Shown here piece by piece: positions 33,303 through 42,725 of a stretch of 64,000 bases of DNA. The translations under genes and the position numbers were made by a program. The notes under the pieces are model-generated. The model did no database searches, was not told where the DNA came from, and was given only the letters and a program-made list of their open reading frames with translations. This DNA is from Polyangiaceae bacterium (GTDB lineage Bacteria; Myxococcota_A; Polyangia; Polyangiales; Polyangiaceae). Each line of letters starts with the position of its first letter. The first letter of the stretch is position 1. The DNA lies in contig JACKEB010000014.1 in the NCBI GenBank assembly GCA_020633205.1, forward strand, positions 434,001 through 498,000, given 5' to 3'.

Positions 33303-36300
33303 CTCGTCTGTATTGCGGGCTGCCGGGATCGGCGGGATGAAGGCGCAGTCGTTGCGCGACAGGCAGAGGTCGGATGACAGCGTTTGCCCGCCGGAGTTGA
33401 AGTACTGCGCGACCATGTTGAGCATGAAGTAGCCGATGTCGAAGGTGCGTTGACTACTGCAGCCGCACGGGTCGTCCCCGGTCTCGGTGCACTCGCTCAG
33501 GCAGCGCTTGATCAGCTGATCGGCGGTCCAGCCCGGCTTGTCGAAGCCGTGTTGGCCTTCGGGGCGGGTGTACGGAACGATGTGCGCCGACTTGCCCCCT
33601 AGCAGGTCCTGCCCCTCGAAGCCGATGTGCATGGGTACCTCGGCGCGCGGGATAGCGGAGCCGTACAGGTCGTTACCACCGCTGAAGTTCTCGATGTCGA
33701 GGTGAACGCCGTTTCCTTGTGGATCGGTGTAGCGCTTGAGGGTGTTCACCCCTTCGGTGGTGTAGGTGTCGATGTAGTGCTGGTTGGCAGGCTCGCCGAA
33801 GCGTGGGTCGTTCTCCAAATAGGGAACAATGCCTGAGGAGCGACCCACCAGGATGCCGCCGCTAACGGGCACGGCGGTGTCACCCATCGTGGTGATGATC
33901 AATGCGTGCGTGCCTGTTTGCTCCCCAGTGGCGCTGTAGACCAGCGGCTCCCGCTGCCAGTATTGCGCGAGCACCGCAGGGTCGCTGGGATCCAGGATCA
34001 TCTGGCTGAGGCCGCTCAAGCGGCGGAAGTCCGGGTGCCCACGGCGCAAGCCAAGTCCCTCCATGAGCGCGACGAGTGGTTCCCCAGGGGAATGAATCGT
34101 CTCCTGGAAGTTGAACTCCTTCTCGAACTGCTCCACCACGCGGTAGGGCTCGGCACCTTCACGCAGCTCGCAGTCCTCACTCGGCAACACCTGAGGACCG
34201 GCGTAGAACTCGATGCGTATCGGATCGCCGACGTCGGTCTCATTCGAAGCGCGGACGATGCCGCTCGGCTCGACGAAGGCGCAGCGACGCTTGCCGTTCC
34301 GCTGGTTGATCACGACCATGGTGTCCCAAGGCTTCACGCCGGAAATCGTGGCGATGGGATATGTGGCGTCGTCGTTCAAGTCGGCCACGATGGTCTCGAG
34401 CGCCATCTCACCGGTGTCTGGGTCCGTCGTCCCGACGAAGAGCGGGCCCATCACGCGCAAGATGAATGCTTCGGGCACGCCGCTCTGAGTGGAGCGCGGT
34501 CCCAGGTCCGCGTAGCCGCCGCCACCAGACACGGGCGCGATCGCGTCGATGCCTGGCTCCACCCCGCCGTTGACCATGGCCATGATGCCGCCCAAGGAGC
34601 CACCAAAGTAGAACAGCGGCGAGTCCGCACCGATGTCGACGCTGCCGTCGCCGTCGAAGTCGCCAGCCAGATCAGGCTGGCCGTCGCCGTTCGTGTCGTG
34701 TGCCCACTTTGCGCTGCCATCGAAGCCGCGCAGGATGCGCACGAGCTGCATCGTGTCGACGGCGTACTGGCGCACCATGTCTCGGGTGTGGAAGAGGTAT
34801 GAAGTCCAGAAGTCGGCGCCGCTGTCCTTGGTGCCGTCGTTGTTCTGATCTCGCGCGCGATCCAGGAGCAGCGCGTCGCCGGCCGCTTCGATGCCGTAGC
34901 CCTTCAGCAGGCCACGTGCGAGGAGCTGCTCGGTGCTGTTTAGGCTGAGTCCATGAGATGGGCCATCGATGCCCAGCACCGCAAAGCCATGGCGTGCAAA
35001 GAAGCTTGAGAACGACAGGACGTCGAAGCGATTACCCGTGTAGCCGTGCCCCAGCAAGATCACGGGCACCTGCTTCCCGTCTTTACGTGCGGAAACTTCT
35101 TTGCGCGGGATGGATAGCGTGAAGTAGACGTCTTCGCCGTATCCGGGCGCCTTCTTGGTGCTCAGGTCTTCGGGCCACACCTGGTCGTCTAGCGGGAGCT
35201 CCTTGCCGTCGCTGTCGTACTTCGGGAATAGCTGAGGTGAGACATAAGAGCCGATGCTGTAGTAGTCGATGTTGTAGGTGCCATCGATCAGCTCCTGCAG
35301 CTCGACACCAGGGTCGGCGCCGTTGAACTGCTGCTGAATCGCCTCGAGCGCGGGCTTCCACACCTCACCGTAGAGCAGTTGCGGCTTCTTCATGCCTGGG
35401 AAGGCATCCGCGTCCCGCATTGGGTACAGCTTGGATATTTCTGCAGGGAAGTCCGTTGCGAGGTGTGCCTGCGGGCCTTCGCCGTACAGGCCGTTGCGCA
35501 CCGCTTGCCAATCCGCGCGAATTGTCTGCGTGGTGAAGGAGTACGTAAAGGCGATGTCGGAGAGCGTGATGCCCTTCGGTAGCACCTTCAGCAGCGGCTG
35601 AAGCTCTGCGGTCTGGCCATTGTGATTGATGGTGCGGTATGGCGACCCGACGGGTTCGCCGTTGACGTCCAAGATGCGCCGCGTGACGACCACCGCATAG
35701 CGAGTGTGGTCCTCGAGGGGCACGAGCGGTCGGGCGATCAGTGTGTTCGTTTGACGTTCGTAGAACGTCATCAGGGCATCAGCCCGACCCGCCAGGTTGT
35801 CTGCCGCTGGGCGCGTGCCCGGGCGGTAATTCGGGCTGTCGAGCAGACCGTCGGCGTCGGTGTCCTCAGGCGGATCCAACACCCCGTTGCCGTTCGTGTC
35901 CTCGCCCGAGTCGAGCACGCCGTTGCCGTTTGCATCTTCCCCGGCGTCGAGTCGCCCGTTGCGATTCGTGTCCTCATCCGCCTCCTCATAGAAAAGTGAG
36001 ACGGACGCGCGGCGCGGGTCGTTCTTCCAGTAGAGTTCCTGGCGCTCCAGCACGGCAGGGTAGTTCCCGTTGCCGATGTCCAGGTGCTGGATCTCGCCGT
36101 AGTGCTTCGAGCTCGGCGTGATGTTGATCACATAGATCGCGTCGTCGTCCGTCGCGTAGTCCACGTCGTCGTGACGGCTGACCACGCTCTGGATGTCGAT
36201 GGGCCCGGTGAAGGGGACGACGATGGGCATCAGCACGCCCCAGCCATCCATGCGGTCGAGGCGTTGCCGGATGCGCTCTTCGAAGCCCGTGGGAGCGACC

Positions 36301-36569
36301 ATCGAGGCGTTGATGCGGCGACGGGTTGGCGATGTCTCGTCGTAGCGCGTGGCGATGTCGTTCGGCAGCGCGAGCTCCGGCAGCGGACGATGGAAGAAGT
36401 CCATCTTCACTTGCGTGTGCGAAGGGGGTGCCTCCGCGAGGCCCTCGGGTTGCTGACCGCAGCTCCCGGCGGTCAGCGCGAGCGCGCTCACTGAGAGCAC
36501 GCCGATGGCGGTGCTGATGAAGCGACGGAACAGACGCGGACGCGTTGCGTGACTCTTCATGGCTTTCAA
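33294..36569 (-). CDS. Alpha/beta-hydrolase lipoprotein with calcium-binding repeat insert
   Basis: The 1091-residue protein has a lipoprotein signal (LTAGSC, Cys 37). At about 193-240 are Asp/Asn-rich thrombospondin-3/EF-like units (DTNRNGRLDAGED, DANGNGVLDSGED, DTNGNGVLD), a calcium-binding pattern. The hydrolase core shows VILLGHGYTGNRFD, FAVLGIDGPSHG and the nucleophile elbow GGSLGG (Ser about 657), with a likely catalytic His near the C-terminus in the EGQHGFDKP segment. This points to a secreted esterase or lipase of unknown substrate. A further Asp-rich stretch (DTNGDGQPDLAGDFDGDGS) precedes the nucleophile. Its ATG overlaps the stop of the upstream barrel gene, so hydrolase and barrel are made together. 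Confidence 0.87.
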   Translation of the reverse strand: MKAMKSHATRPRLFRRFISTAIGVLSVSALALTAGSCGQQPEGLAEAPPSHTQVKMDFFHRPLPELALPNDIATRYDETSPTRRRINASMVAPTGFEERIRQRLDRMDGWGVLMPIVVPFTGPIDIQSVVSRHDDVDYATDDDAIYVINITPSSKHYGEIQHLDIGNGNYPAVLERQELYWKNDPRRASVSLFYEEADEDTNRNGRLDAGEDANGNGVLDSGEDTNGNGVLDPPEDTDADGLLDSPNYRPGTRPAADNLAGRADALMTFYERQTNTLIARPLVPLEDHTRYAVVVTRRILDVNGEPVGSPYRTINHNGQTAELQPLLKVLPKGITLSDIAFTYSFTTQTIRADWQAVRNGLYGEGPQAHLATDFPAEISKLYPMRDADAFPGMKKPQLLYGEVWKPALEAIQQQFNGADPGVELQELIDGTYNIDYYSIGSYVSPQLFPKYDSDGKELPLDDQVWPEDLSTKKAPGYGEDVYFTLSIPRKEVSARKDGKQVPVILLGHGYTGNRFDVLSFSSFFARHGFAVLGIDGPSHGLSLNSTEQLLARGLLKGYGIEAAGDALLLDRARDQNNDGTKDSGADFWTSYLFHTRDMVRQYAVDTMQLVRILRGFDGSAKWAHDTNGDGQPDLAGDFDGDGSVDIGADSPLFYFGGSLGGIMAMVNGGVEPGIDAIAPVSGGGGYADLGPRSTQSGVPEAFILRVMGPLFVGTTDPDTGEMALETIVADLNDDATYPIATISGVKPWDTMVVINQRNGKRRCAFVEPSGIVRASNETDVGDPIRIEFYAGPQVLPSEDCELREGAEPYRVVEQFEKEFNFQETIHSPGEPLVALMEGLGLRRGHPDFRRLSGLSQMILDPSDPAVLAQYWQREPLVYSATGEQTGTHALIITTMGDTAVPVSGGILVGRSSGIVPYLENDPRFGEPANQHYIDTYTTEGVNTLKRYTDPQGNGVHLDIENFSGGNDLYGSAIPRAEVPMHIGFEGQDLLGGKSAHIVPYTRPEGQHGFDKPGWTADQLIKRCLSECTETGDDPCGCSSQRTFDIGYFMLNMVAQYFNSGGQTLSSDLCLSRNDCAFIPPIPAARNTDELE

Positions 36570-38239
36570 ATCCTCGTGTCCAGCAAGAGGCGCATGGCAC
36601 CCACGGTCGGCAGGTGTTGGCCATCAGTCTTCGAGAAGGCGTCGCCCGGCGTGAAGACGCCGCCCTCAGCGCCCAACGTCCCCTCCATGCCGTTTAGGTT
36701 GACGCGAAAACGCAACCCCACATCGTATTCCGTCCCGAGCACGTGGCTCGACATCGCGCCGAGGGCGTTGCGCGCCGAGCCACCACCAATGACGCGACTG
36801 TTGAACGGGTCCGCTGGCAGGCTCGGTGCGAACGCGAACAAGGCGCCACCGTACACCTCGAAGCCGTCCGTGGGTCGGACGCGTAGGCGGGGGAAGACGG
36901 CGAGCGTATTCGTAGCGCTGCCACGGGTCGCGATGCGTTCGCGATCCTCCGCGGGCACGCCGACTAGGTTGGTGTCCGCCGCGGTGACCACACCTCGAGC
37001 GGTTTGGGCAGCCAATACGTGGCGATACAGCAAGAGGCCCATCTCATAGTTTGGATCCGCGCGGAATGCGTGCTGGTTTGCGTCGTCGAGATCGGAGTCG
37101 CCGGATGCGTAGAGTACGTCGACCACGGAGCCGAACAGGCCCGCGTCGAGGTCTGCTCGCAGGGCGATGCCCAGCTGGCTGACGTCGTGCTCGGTGAACG
37201 CGGTGCTCGGTGCGAGCTCCGTGGTGCCCGTGATGTAGGCCGCCTCGGCTTGGAGGCTAAACCAGGCTCCGCGCAGTTGGTGCTTGGTGCGACCGTAGAT
37301 ATCGAAGGCTGTGACGTGGGTCTCGTCGCCGTCTTCCGCTTCCTGCTTGCGGAGCGCTCCGTAGAGACCAATGCCGTGGGCCTTACCCTCACCCAAAGAA
37401 ATCGCTGCAACGACTTGCTTTGCCTTGTCGCCAGGCAGCAACACGTCGTCCCCCGACAGCAGGTCTGGATCGACGAGGTCGCCGCCAATTGCTGCTACCA
37501 GGCCCAGATCCGTGTGAGGGCCCGTAGCGATGAGCGCCCGCAGCACCCGGTCTCCAGAGATCGGGTCGGCGAAACGCGCCGTGCCCGGAGCCCAGCCGTG
37601 TGCGCCGTCATTGGCAACCAGCCCGAGGCCCCAGTAGCTGGTCATCCAACCAGCGCTGACATGTAGGGCCCGCCCGAAGGAGAGCCGGGCATAGGCCTTT
37701 CGCAGCTCTTGATCTCCCGCACGGTGGCCAGGGTACAGCTCGAGCTCTCGGGTGACCGAGTCATCCAAGGGATTCGAGTCCCCGCCGACGATCCCGGTGT
37801 AGAGATCGTGCTCGTACACCAGGTCGAGGTGCATCGGCAGCATCCCCAGGCCACTGGAGTAGCGGGAACCGAGGCGCGCCCGCGGACGGAAGGTCGTGCC
37901 CTCCGAGTACTCGTTCCCGTCGCGGTCGACCTGAAAAGCGGACACCGACTCGACGGTGAGGTGCCCGTCGAAGGTCACCTCGAATTGGGTGCAATCCTCG
38001 CTTTCACTGCCGAATTGCGGGCGATATTGTGTTTCGTCGCCGCTCAACGAGAAGCTTGGTGCTGGTCCCGGACCAAGCTCGGGTTCGGAGCGGCAAAGCG
38101 CCTTGACCGCCAAGGCCCTGGCTTCGCCTTCCGCTGTCGATGCTCCCTGGGCGTTCGAAGCGCTCGTTTGCGCTCCTGCCACCGCAGTCCACGAGCTCAA
38201 GCTCAAGCAAAGCAGACCTAACCACCTCAGTTTTTTCAT
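36566..38239 (-). CDS. Outer-membrane beta-barrel (porin/alginate-export-like)
   Basis: The 557-residue protein has a signal peptide (MKKLRWLGLLCLSLSSWTAVAGA) and then many alternating amphipathic strands (FEVTFDGHLTVESVSAF, LHVSAGWMTSYWGLGLVAN, AWFSLQAEAAYITGTTEL), with YWGLGLVANDG resembling porins of the alginate-export type and a myxobacterial outer-membrane group I believe is TIGR04551. No POTRA or plug is evident. It is first of a two-gene operon with the hydrolase lipoprotein (4-bp overlap), suggesting that the pair takes up or releases a compound related to the hydrolase reaction. Confidence 0.8.
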   Translation of the reverse strand: MKKLRWLGLLCLSLSSWTAVAGAQTSASNAQGASTAEGEARALAVKALCRSEPELGPGPAPSFSLSGDETQYRPQFGSESEDCTQFEVTFDGHLTVESVSAFQVDRDGNEYSEGTTFRPRARLGSRYSSGLGMLPMHLDLVYEHDLYTGIVGGDSNPLDDSVTRELELYPGHRAGDQELRKAYARLSFGRALHVSAGWMTSYWGLGLVANDGAHGWAPGTARFADPISGDRVLRALIATGPHTDLGLVAAIGGDLVDPDLLSGDDVLLPGDKAKQVVAAISLGEGKAHGIGLYGALRKQEAEDGDETHVTAFDIYGRTKHQLRGAWFSLQAEAAYITGTTELAPSTAFTEHDVSQLGIALRADLDAGLFGSVVDVLYASGDSDLDDANQHAFRADPNYEMGLLLYRHVLAAQTARGVVTAADTNLVGVPAEDRERIATRGSATNTLAVFPRLRVRPTDGFEVYGGALFAFAPSLPADPFNSRVIGGGSARNALGAMSSHVLGTEYDVGLRFRVNLNGMEGTLGAEGGVFTPGDAFSKTDGQHLPTVGAMRLLLDTRI

Positions 38240-39011
38240 CCGGAATCTCTGTCGCGTCGGATCTCGCGGTGCGTCGCGTGCGCGCTACCCGCAGGACCTT
38301 CAAGTCCTCGCGGAAGCGCAGCGACAACGAGCCAACCCCAGCTCGTCCCCCCGCTGTCACGCTGCTTAACAGAAAACGGTCGTTCGGTTCAACGGCAGTG
38401 GAGCGCGGTTCGAAACCCTATCGACACATGGAACGCGCATCGACCTCCCTGCTGGCGCAAACAAATCGCGGTCGATTTTTCGGTCAGGTGGCCGAGGTGG
38501 CGGGCCCACATCGCGCGAATTCCCCTGAAGCTGCCGCTAGTTGCAGAGCACCTACAGGGACGCCGAGCGGCTCCGAGGTGTATACCTTTTGCCACACCCC
38601 TTCCTTGACGCACTGCTCAACCTGAGTCTAGATCAGGGCTCGTCGTCGGGCAGGACGGCGCTTGATGCTTTCCAAGCGGAGGTGGGCTCCGCTCGGAGTC
38701 GGAAGGACGAGCAAGAAACGACGAAGAAATCGCGCCCCCAACGGGACTTTCTCTGTGGAGGCGTGAGGTGACTTGAAGACGGGGGACACCGCCGAGCTAG
38801 TCGGCGCGGACAATCACAACGCTCGAATGTTCAACCCTCACTCGGACCAAACGCCCGCTCGGAAAACTAGCGAGAGGGACTTAGGGCCGAGTCTTCGAAA
38901 AGCCCAGCCCGCGAGACCACTTTTTCGCGCAATCCGAAGCGCGGACACATAATCGCCACCGACTGGTGGAACCCCTCTCTCGCGAGCCGAAGCATCTCCC
39001 AAGGACTGTCG
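38240..39011. other. 772-bp intergenic region, no supported gene
   Basis: This is the longest gene-free stretch in the window. The open frames found have no Shine-Dalgarno, signal or family-like features. The 38690-38760 part is locally purine-rich. A tRNA-like GGTTCGAAACCC at 38407-38418 lacks acceptor and other arms. The promoters of the barrel-hydrolase operon and of the small gene at 39012 must lie here. Confidence 0.4.
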
Positions 39012-39287
39012 ATGAGTAAGAAGCTCAGCTGGCTCCAAGTCTGCCGCTCCCAAGAATTCTGCGGAAAGTGGGTAGCGCTCGATAACTGCCGATTCGATGA
39101 GGCCACCCTCAAGCCCGTGGAGGGAGACGTCGTAGACTGCGACGAAGAACTCCCGGCGCTGTGCGCCCGCATGCGTGAGATGGGCCGCTCCTCGTGTTCC
39201 ATCGTGTTCTGCGATGGCGACGTATACGTGGAGACCCGGCCTCAACAGACTCAGGACGCGCCAATCCGCACCGATCGCCCAGCCTGA
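39012..39287 (+). CDS. Small Cys-containing protein, DUF5678-like, 91 aa
   Basis: The product MSKKLSWLQVCRSQEFCGKW... contains GKWVALDNCRFDE, a block like DUF5678 (GKWVALD), followed by ELPALCARMREMG and SCSIVFCDGD. DUF5678 proteins are small, cytoplasmic and uncharacterised. Seven Cys in 91 residues is high for a cytoplasmic protein. It is convergent with the MXAN_5187-like gene. Confidence 0.65.
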   Translation: MSKKLSWLQVCRSQEFCGKWVALDNCRFDEATLKPVEGDVVDCDEELPALCARMREMGRSSCSIVFCDGDVYVETRPQQTQDAPIRTDRPA

Positions 39288-39375
39288 GAGCCGGAGCGCT
39301 CAGGCAGCGTCTTCGATGACGCACCTCAAACGACGCTCATCCCGTGGGCGTCGTTTTGCATTTCGCGCGCATCCT

Positions 39376-40602
39376 CTAGCGGATTTTCGGCTTCACGACG
39401 GCTTTGCCGTCTTTGACCACGACGTCGAAGTCGATCTGCTTGCCGCGATGCTTCGCCTGGAGCTTCTGGTAGCTAGCATCGAGCTGCTTCTTCAAACCGC
39501 CTACGCTCACGCCCGATTGCTCGTTTAGCTGCTTCTTTGCGGCCATCAGCTTGGCATGAACCGCTTTGACCCGGTCTTCGCTGAGCCCGCCGGGGTTCGC
39601 GGCTGCGGGCCGCGCTTGGGCAGCAGGTCGAGCGGCAGGCGCCTGGCGCGTAGCGGGACCGCCGAAGATTTCGCTCGCACGAGCGGAGCCACCGATTGCC
39701 GAGCGGATTGGGCGCCCGGGTTGGGGCGCTGGGGCCTTTGCTGGGCCTGGTCTTGCGGGCTCGACGCGGGGGGCGGCTGCAACTGGCCGAGGTGCCGGAG
39801 GCGAGGCTGGCGCAGGGCGCTGCTGGGCGGGCGTCGCGGGCCGCACTGGGGGCGCCGCAACTCGGCCGGGAGGTGGGCGCGGTGGTGCTGCGCTTGGGGC
39901 TGGAGGCCGAGCTGGAATTGGCGGCCGCTGGGGCTGAGCGCGGGGGGCGCCGGGAACGGGAGGGCGCGGGGCAGGGATCGCCCGGGCTGGGGTTAGGCGA
40001 CTCGGGACGCGCGCTGGCTGGGGATCGAGGTCCAGATCGTCCAGCTCGAGGCGGTCGAGCGCCGCAGGCCTTGCCGCGGGGATCTTTGGAGCGGTCGGCG
40101 GCTCCGCGCGTGTAGGCGCTGCTTTGGGCGCCGGAGGTTGCATGACTGCTTCGAGCGCCCGTTTGGCCTCCGCAGCGAGGTCCAAGTCACCATCCATCAG
40201 CGCGGCGAGGTCGTCCGCGGCTGCGTCCATCGCATCCTGGGCGGCAGCAGCTCGCTCCGAGCGCCGCGAGTCTGGGCCCGCGCTCGATGCATCGCTTCCC
40301 ATTCGCCGCTCAGCGCGAAGCATCTGGCGCTTGTAGGTGCCATTCTCGATCTCGCGGCAGATGCGCCCCCAGTGTTGCTGGAAGGTGTTGTAGCGCTGGA
40401 TCAGAGTCTGCAGCTTGAAGCGCCGCGCGGTGTTGCGGATCTTGATCTTGCGCAGCGCCCAGAAGCGTCGGTCCACGTCCTTGCGTGCGACCTGGGGCTC
40501 GATCTTCTCGATGCCCAGAAAATACTGCTCGTACAAAGCGCGCAGCCGGTCGAGTCGGTGCTCGAGTTCGTTGATCTGGATGTCGAGCTCGTCAGCGTCC
40601 AA
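39376..40602 (-). CDS. MXAN_5187-like protein with coiled-coil N-terminus and Pro/Ala linker
   Basis: The 408-residue protein has a helical N-terminal region (1-105; LEHRLDRLRALYEQYFLGIE, then KIRNTARRFKLQTLIQRYNT), a long Pro/Ala/Arg linker (about 150-320), and a conserved C-terminal segment (SEDRVKAVHAKLMAAKKQLN, then VVVKDGKAVVKPKIR). These two ends match my memory of the myxobacterial MXAN_5187 C-terminal group, whose function is not established. No signal peptide. The linker could make it a scaffold; that is inference. Confidence 0.75.
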   Translation of the reverse strand: MDADELDIQINELEHRLDRLRALYEQYFLGIEKIEPQVARKDVDRRFWALRKIKIRNTARRFKLQTLIQRYNTFQQHWGRICREIENGTYKRQMLRAERRMGSDASSAGPDSRRSERAAAAQDAMDAAADDLAALMDGDLDLAAEAKRALEAVMQPPAPKAAPTRAEPPTAPKIPAARPAALDRLELDDLDLDPQPARVPSRLTPARAIPAPRPPVPGAPRAQPQRPPIPARPPAPSAAPPRPPPGRVAAPPVRPATPAQQRPAPASPPAPRPVAAAPRVEPARPGPAKAPAPQPGRPIRSAIGGSARASEIFGGPATRQAPAARPAAQARPAAANPGGLSEDRVKAVHAKLMAAKKQLNEQSGVSVGGLKKQLDASYQKLQAKHRGKQIDFDVVVKDGKAVVKPKIR

Positions 40603-40649
40603 TTCGGTGTGCCCAGTCAGCCTCTAGAATACTGATGCCGACGACTCCA

Positions 40650-41411
40650 TTACAGCGGAGTGATGGTGAGGTTGTCGAAGCAAAGCTTCGCATCCCAATC
40701 GTTGAAGCCAAAGTGATCGTGGTCCGATCCTACTAGCGGCCGTGGATCCGTGTAGCTCAAGATGAGGACCTCGTTCACCCACCAATTGACGGTCTTCCCG
40801 TCGCTTCGCTCCACTTTGAAGCGATAGGTCTCACCTTGACGCACCTTCGCTGTGCGCACTTCGGTGCTCGCGGGATCGAGGCGGACCTCGGGGCGATTCG
40901 CTGCGTGCTCATCGATTCGAGCGAGCACGTGGAACTGGTTGTTCCACCCCCCGAAAATCGTGAGGTAGCTCGAGGCATCGTTGTACGAGGTGCCGCTCGC
41001 AGCTCCGAAACCATTGCCCCAGCACTCCGACTTGATGTCCCCCGCTGGTGAGTAGCTCGTCGCCTCGAACTCGATGCGGGCGTTGGTGGGGAGGCGCCGC
41101 TTCAGCCAAGCTGGGTGGTTGCGCGCTCGCTCGACGCAGAGCCGGCCTTCCTCCATGCGCCACGCGGCGGAGGTGGCTCGCCATTCGTTTCCGATCAGCT
41201 TGCGGTTGAAATCGTCCTTGTACGGACCTTCTAGCACCGGATCCTTGTCAGCCCCGTTGGCCCGGCTCTGGACGACGGTTTTTGGTGTCTCCTGGCGCGG
41301 CTTGGCTGCGGCCGTCGTCGTGGGCTTTGCCTGATGGTTCTTGGTTTCGGTGTCTTGAGGAACGCAGTGCAGGCAGCAAGCGCCGGCCAAGCAGAGCAAC
41401 AATCGCTTCAC
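40650..41411 (-). CDS. Lipoprotein with LamG/concanavalin-like domain
   Basis: The GTG at 41411 starts MKRLLLCLAGACCLHC, a lipoprotein signal; the longer frame upstream overlaps the divergent Lgt paralogue and is rejected. After a Lys/Thr linker, residues about 65-253 form a jelly-roll-like domain: DDFNRKLIGNEWRATSAAWR, EGRLCVERARNHPAWLKRRL, NDWDAKLCFDNLTITPL. This fold binds or cleaves carbohydrates in related families (LamG, DUF1961, 3-keto-disaccharide hydrolases); catalytic residues cannot be assigned here. Confidence 0.78.
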   Translation of the reverse strand: MKRLLLCLAGACCLHCVPQDTETKNHQAKPTTTAAAKPRQETPKTVVQSRANGADKDPVLEGPYKDDFNRKLIGNEWRATSAAWRMEEGRLCVERARNHPAWLKRRLPTNARIEFEATSYSPAGDIKSECWGNGFGAASGTSYNDASSYLTIFGGWNNQFHVLARIDEHAANRPEVRLDPASTEVRTAKVRQGETYRFKVERSDGKTVNWWVNEVLILSYTDPRPLVGSDHDHFGFNDWDAKLCFDNLTITPL

Positions 41412-41462
41412 AGTCGGGGATGCTAAAGGACCGTGAGCGGTTGTGGTACCGGGAGCTAGAGC

Positions 41463-42725
41463 ATGCAGCCCGTTCTCCTGCACCTTCGCTGGTTCACCCA
41501 GCCCACGAGCGTGGCTTGGGTGTATGGAGCGTCCGCTCTGGTCGCGCTCGCGTTTGCAGGGATGGTGTGGCGTCAGGGCAGCCGTGAGCCCCGGCGGCTC
41601 GCGCCCTGGGTGATCGCTGCTGCGCTGTTGGGCATTCTGGGCGCTGTGAGGCGTCACCAGGTTCTGCCCCCCATGGAGTTCGTGGTCACAAGCAGCGGCG
41701 CGTCTCTGGTGCTTGCGGCCGTCACGGCTTGGATCCTCACTTTGGGCCTGGTGCAGCGCGCGGGCGGCGGAGCGGAGCGGGCAGGCAGCGCCTTCTTTGT
41801 CGCGGCCGCGGCTGGCTTGCTGAGCGCCCGCTGGGTGTACTTGCTGGCAAATCCCTCCGCCGTCGTGCACTGGGCAAGCTGGCTGTCGGTTCGAGGGGGT
41901 GGCTTGCTTGGCTATCCGGGGCTCATCGTGGGCCTTGGAGTGGGTGCCTGGTGGGTCGCTAGGGGCCGTGACGGGAGCGCCGGAGCGATTGCCTCGCGGC
42001 AATGGCTCGACGCTGCGGCGCCCGCGGTTGCGCTCGGCGCCGCGGTAGTGCGCGGCGGTTGCTACTTGTTTGGCTGTGACTACGGCCGCCCACTACCCGC
42101 GGACGCAGCTCCGGTGCTCCAGCAGCTCGGCACGTTTCCCCACTGGCAGGCCCACACCCTGGACGGTTGGGGCTCGCCGGCCTGGGTGGCTCAGGTCAAC
42201 GACGGCCTGCTGCCGGACGTGGCTCGCGAATCGTTGCCGGTACACCCAACTGAACTCTATGAGGTCTGCCTCGCGCTGATGCTCTTTGCGCTCCTGGTTT
42301 GGCTACGACCCCGCTGCCGCCGACCCGGCCAGGTGTTTGGCGTGTTCGTTCTGGGGTATGCCTGGCTCCGCTTGAGCTGTGATTTGTTGCGTGGTGATCC
42401 AGAGCGCGGTCTCTTGGGACCAGCGATCGAGGGGCGCCTGCTTCTGGGGTTGGGCTGGATTGTCTGGGGGCTCTTGGCCGGGATCGCCGCAGCGCAGTTG
42501 GTGCGCGATGCGCGCTGGCGATCGTCGCTGCGGATTGCGCTCTTGCTGCCTGGCCTCGTGATGCTCGTAGTGCGTATCGGTCGGCACCCGTGGGACCCGT
42601 TGACGGTCAGTCTGACTCAGTGGCTCGCGTTGCTCAGCACCGCTCTGTGCGCCTATGGCTTTCAGTGGTTGGAGCGCCAACCAAGCGTGGCTGCTCCAGA
42701 GAGCGATGCGGGTGAGCGTGCGTAG
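41463..42725 (+). CDS. Lgt-family (prolipoprotein diacylglyceryl transferase) paralogue
   Basis: A polytopic membrane protein of 420 residues with Lgt landmarks: GGGLLGYPGLIVG, VVRGGCYLFGCDYGRP and HPTELYE. Lgt attaches diacylglycerol to the lipobox Cys. Compared with E. coli, the His of the HGG motif is Tyr here and the Asn of GRIGN is Cys (RGGC), a pattern seen in Lgt paralogues of uncertain activity. It is longer than E. coli Lgt (about 290). Its last 20 bases overlap the next gene. A main lgt probably exists elsewhere. Confidence 0.82.
   Translation: MQPVLLHLRWFTQPTSVAWVYGASALVALAFAGMVWRQGSREPRRLAPWVIAAALLGILGAVRRHQVLPPMEFVVTSSGASLVLAAVTAWILTLGLVQRAGGGAERAGSAFFVAAAAGLLSARWVYLLANPSAVVHWASWLSVRGGGLLGYPGLIVGLGVGAWWVARGRDGSAGAIASRQWLDAAAPAVALGAAVVRGGCYLFGCDYGRPLPADAAPVLQQLGTFPHWQAHTLDGWGSPAWVAQVNDGLLPDVARESLPVHPTELYEVCLALMLFALLVWLRPRCRRPGQVFGVFVLGYAWLRLSCDLLRGDPERGLLGPAIEGRLLLGLGWIVWGLLAGIAAAQLVRDARWRSSLRIALLLPGLVMLVVRIGRHPWDPLTVSLTQWLALLSTALCAYGFQWLERQPSVAAPESDAGERA

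Noticed and set aside
38407..38418. GGTTCGAAACCC, like a tRNA T-loop
   Set aside because: No acceptor stem, D-arm or anticodon arm can be folded around it.
38838..39245. 135-aa minus-strand frame over the DUF5678-like gene
   Set aside because: The plus-strand product has a recognisable GKWVALD block; the minus product does not.
41412..42002. N-terminal extension of the LamG-fold lipoprotein
   Set aside because: It overlaps the divergent Lgt paralogue and lacks a signal peptide; GTG at 41411 gives a proper lipoprotein start.
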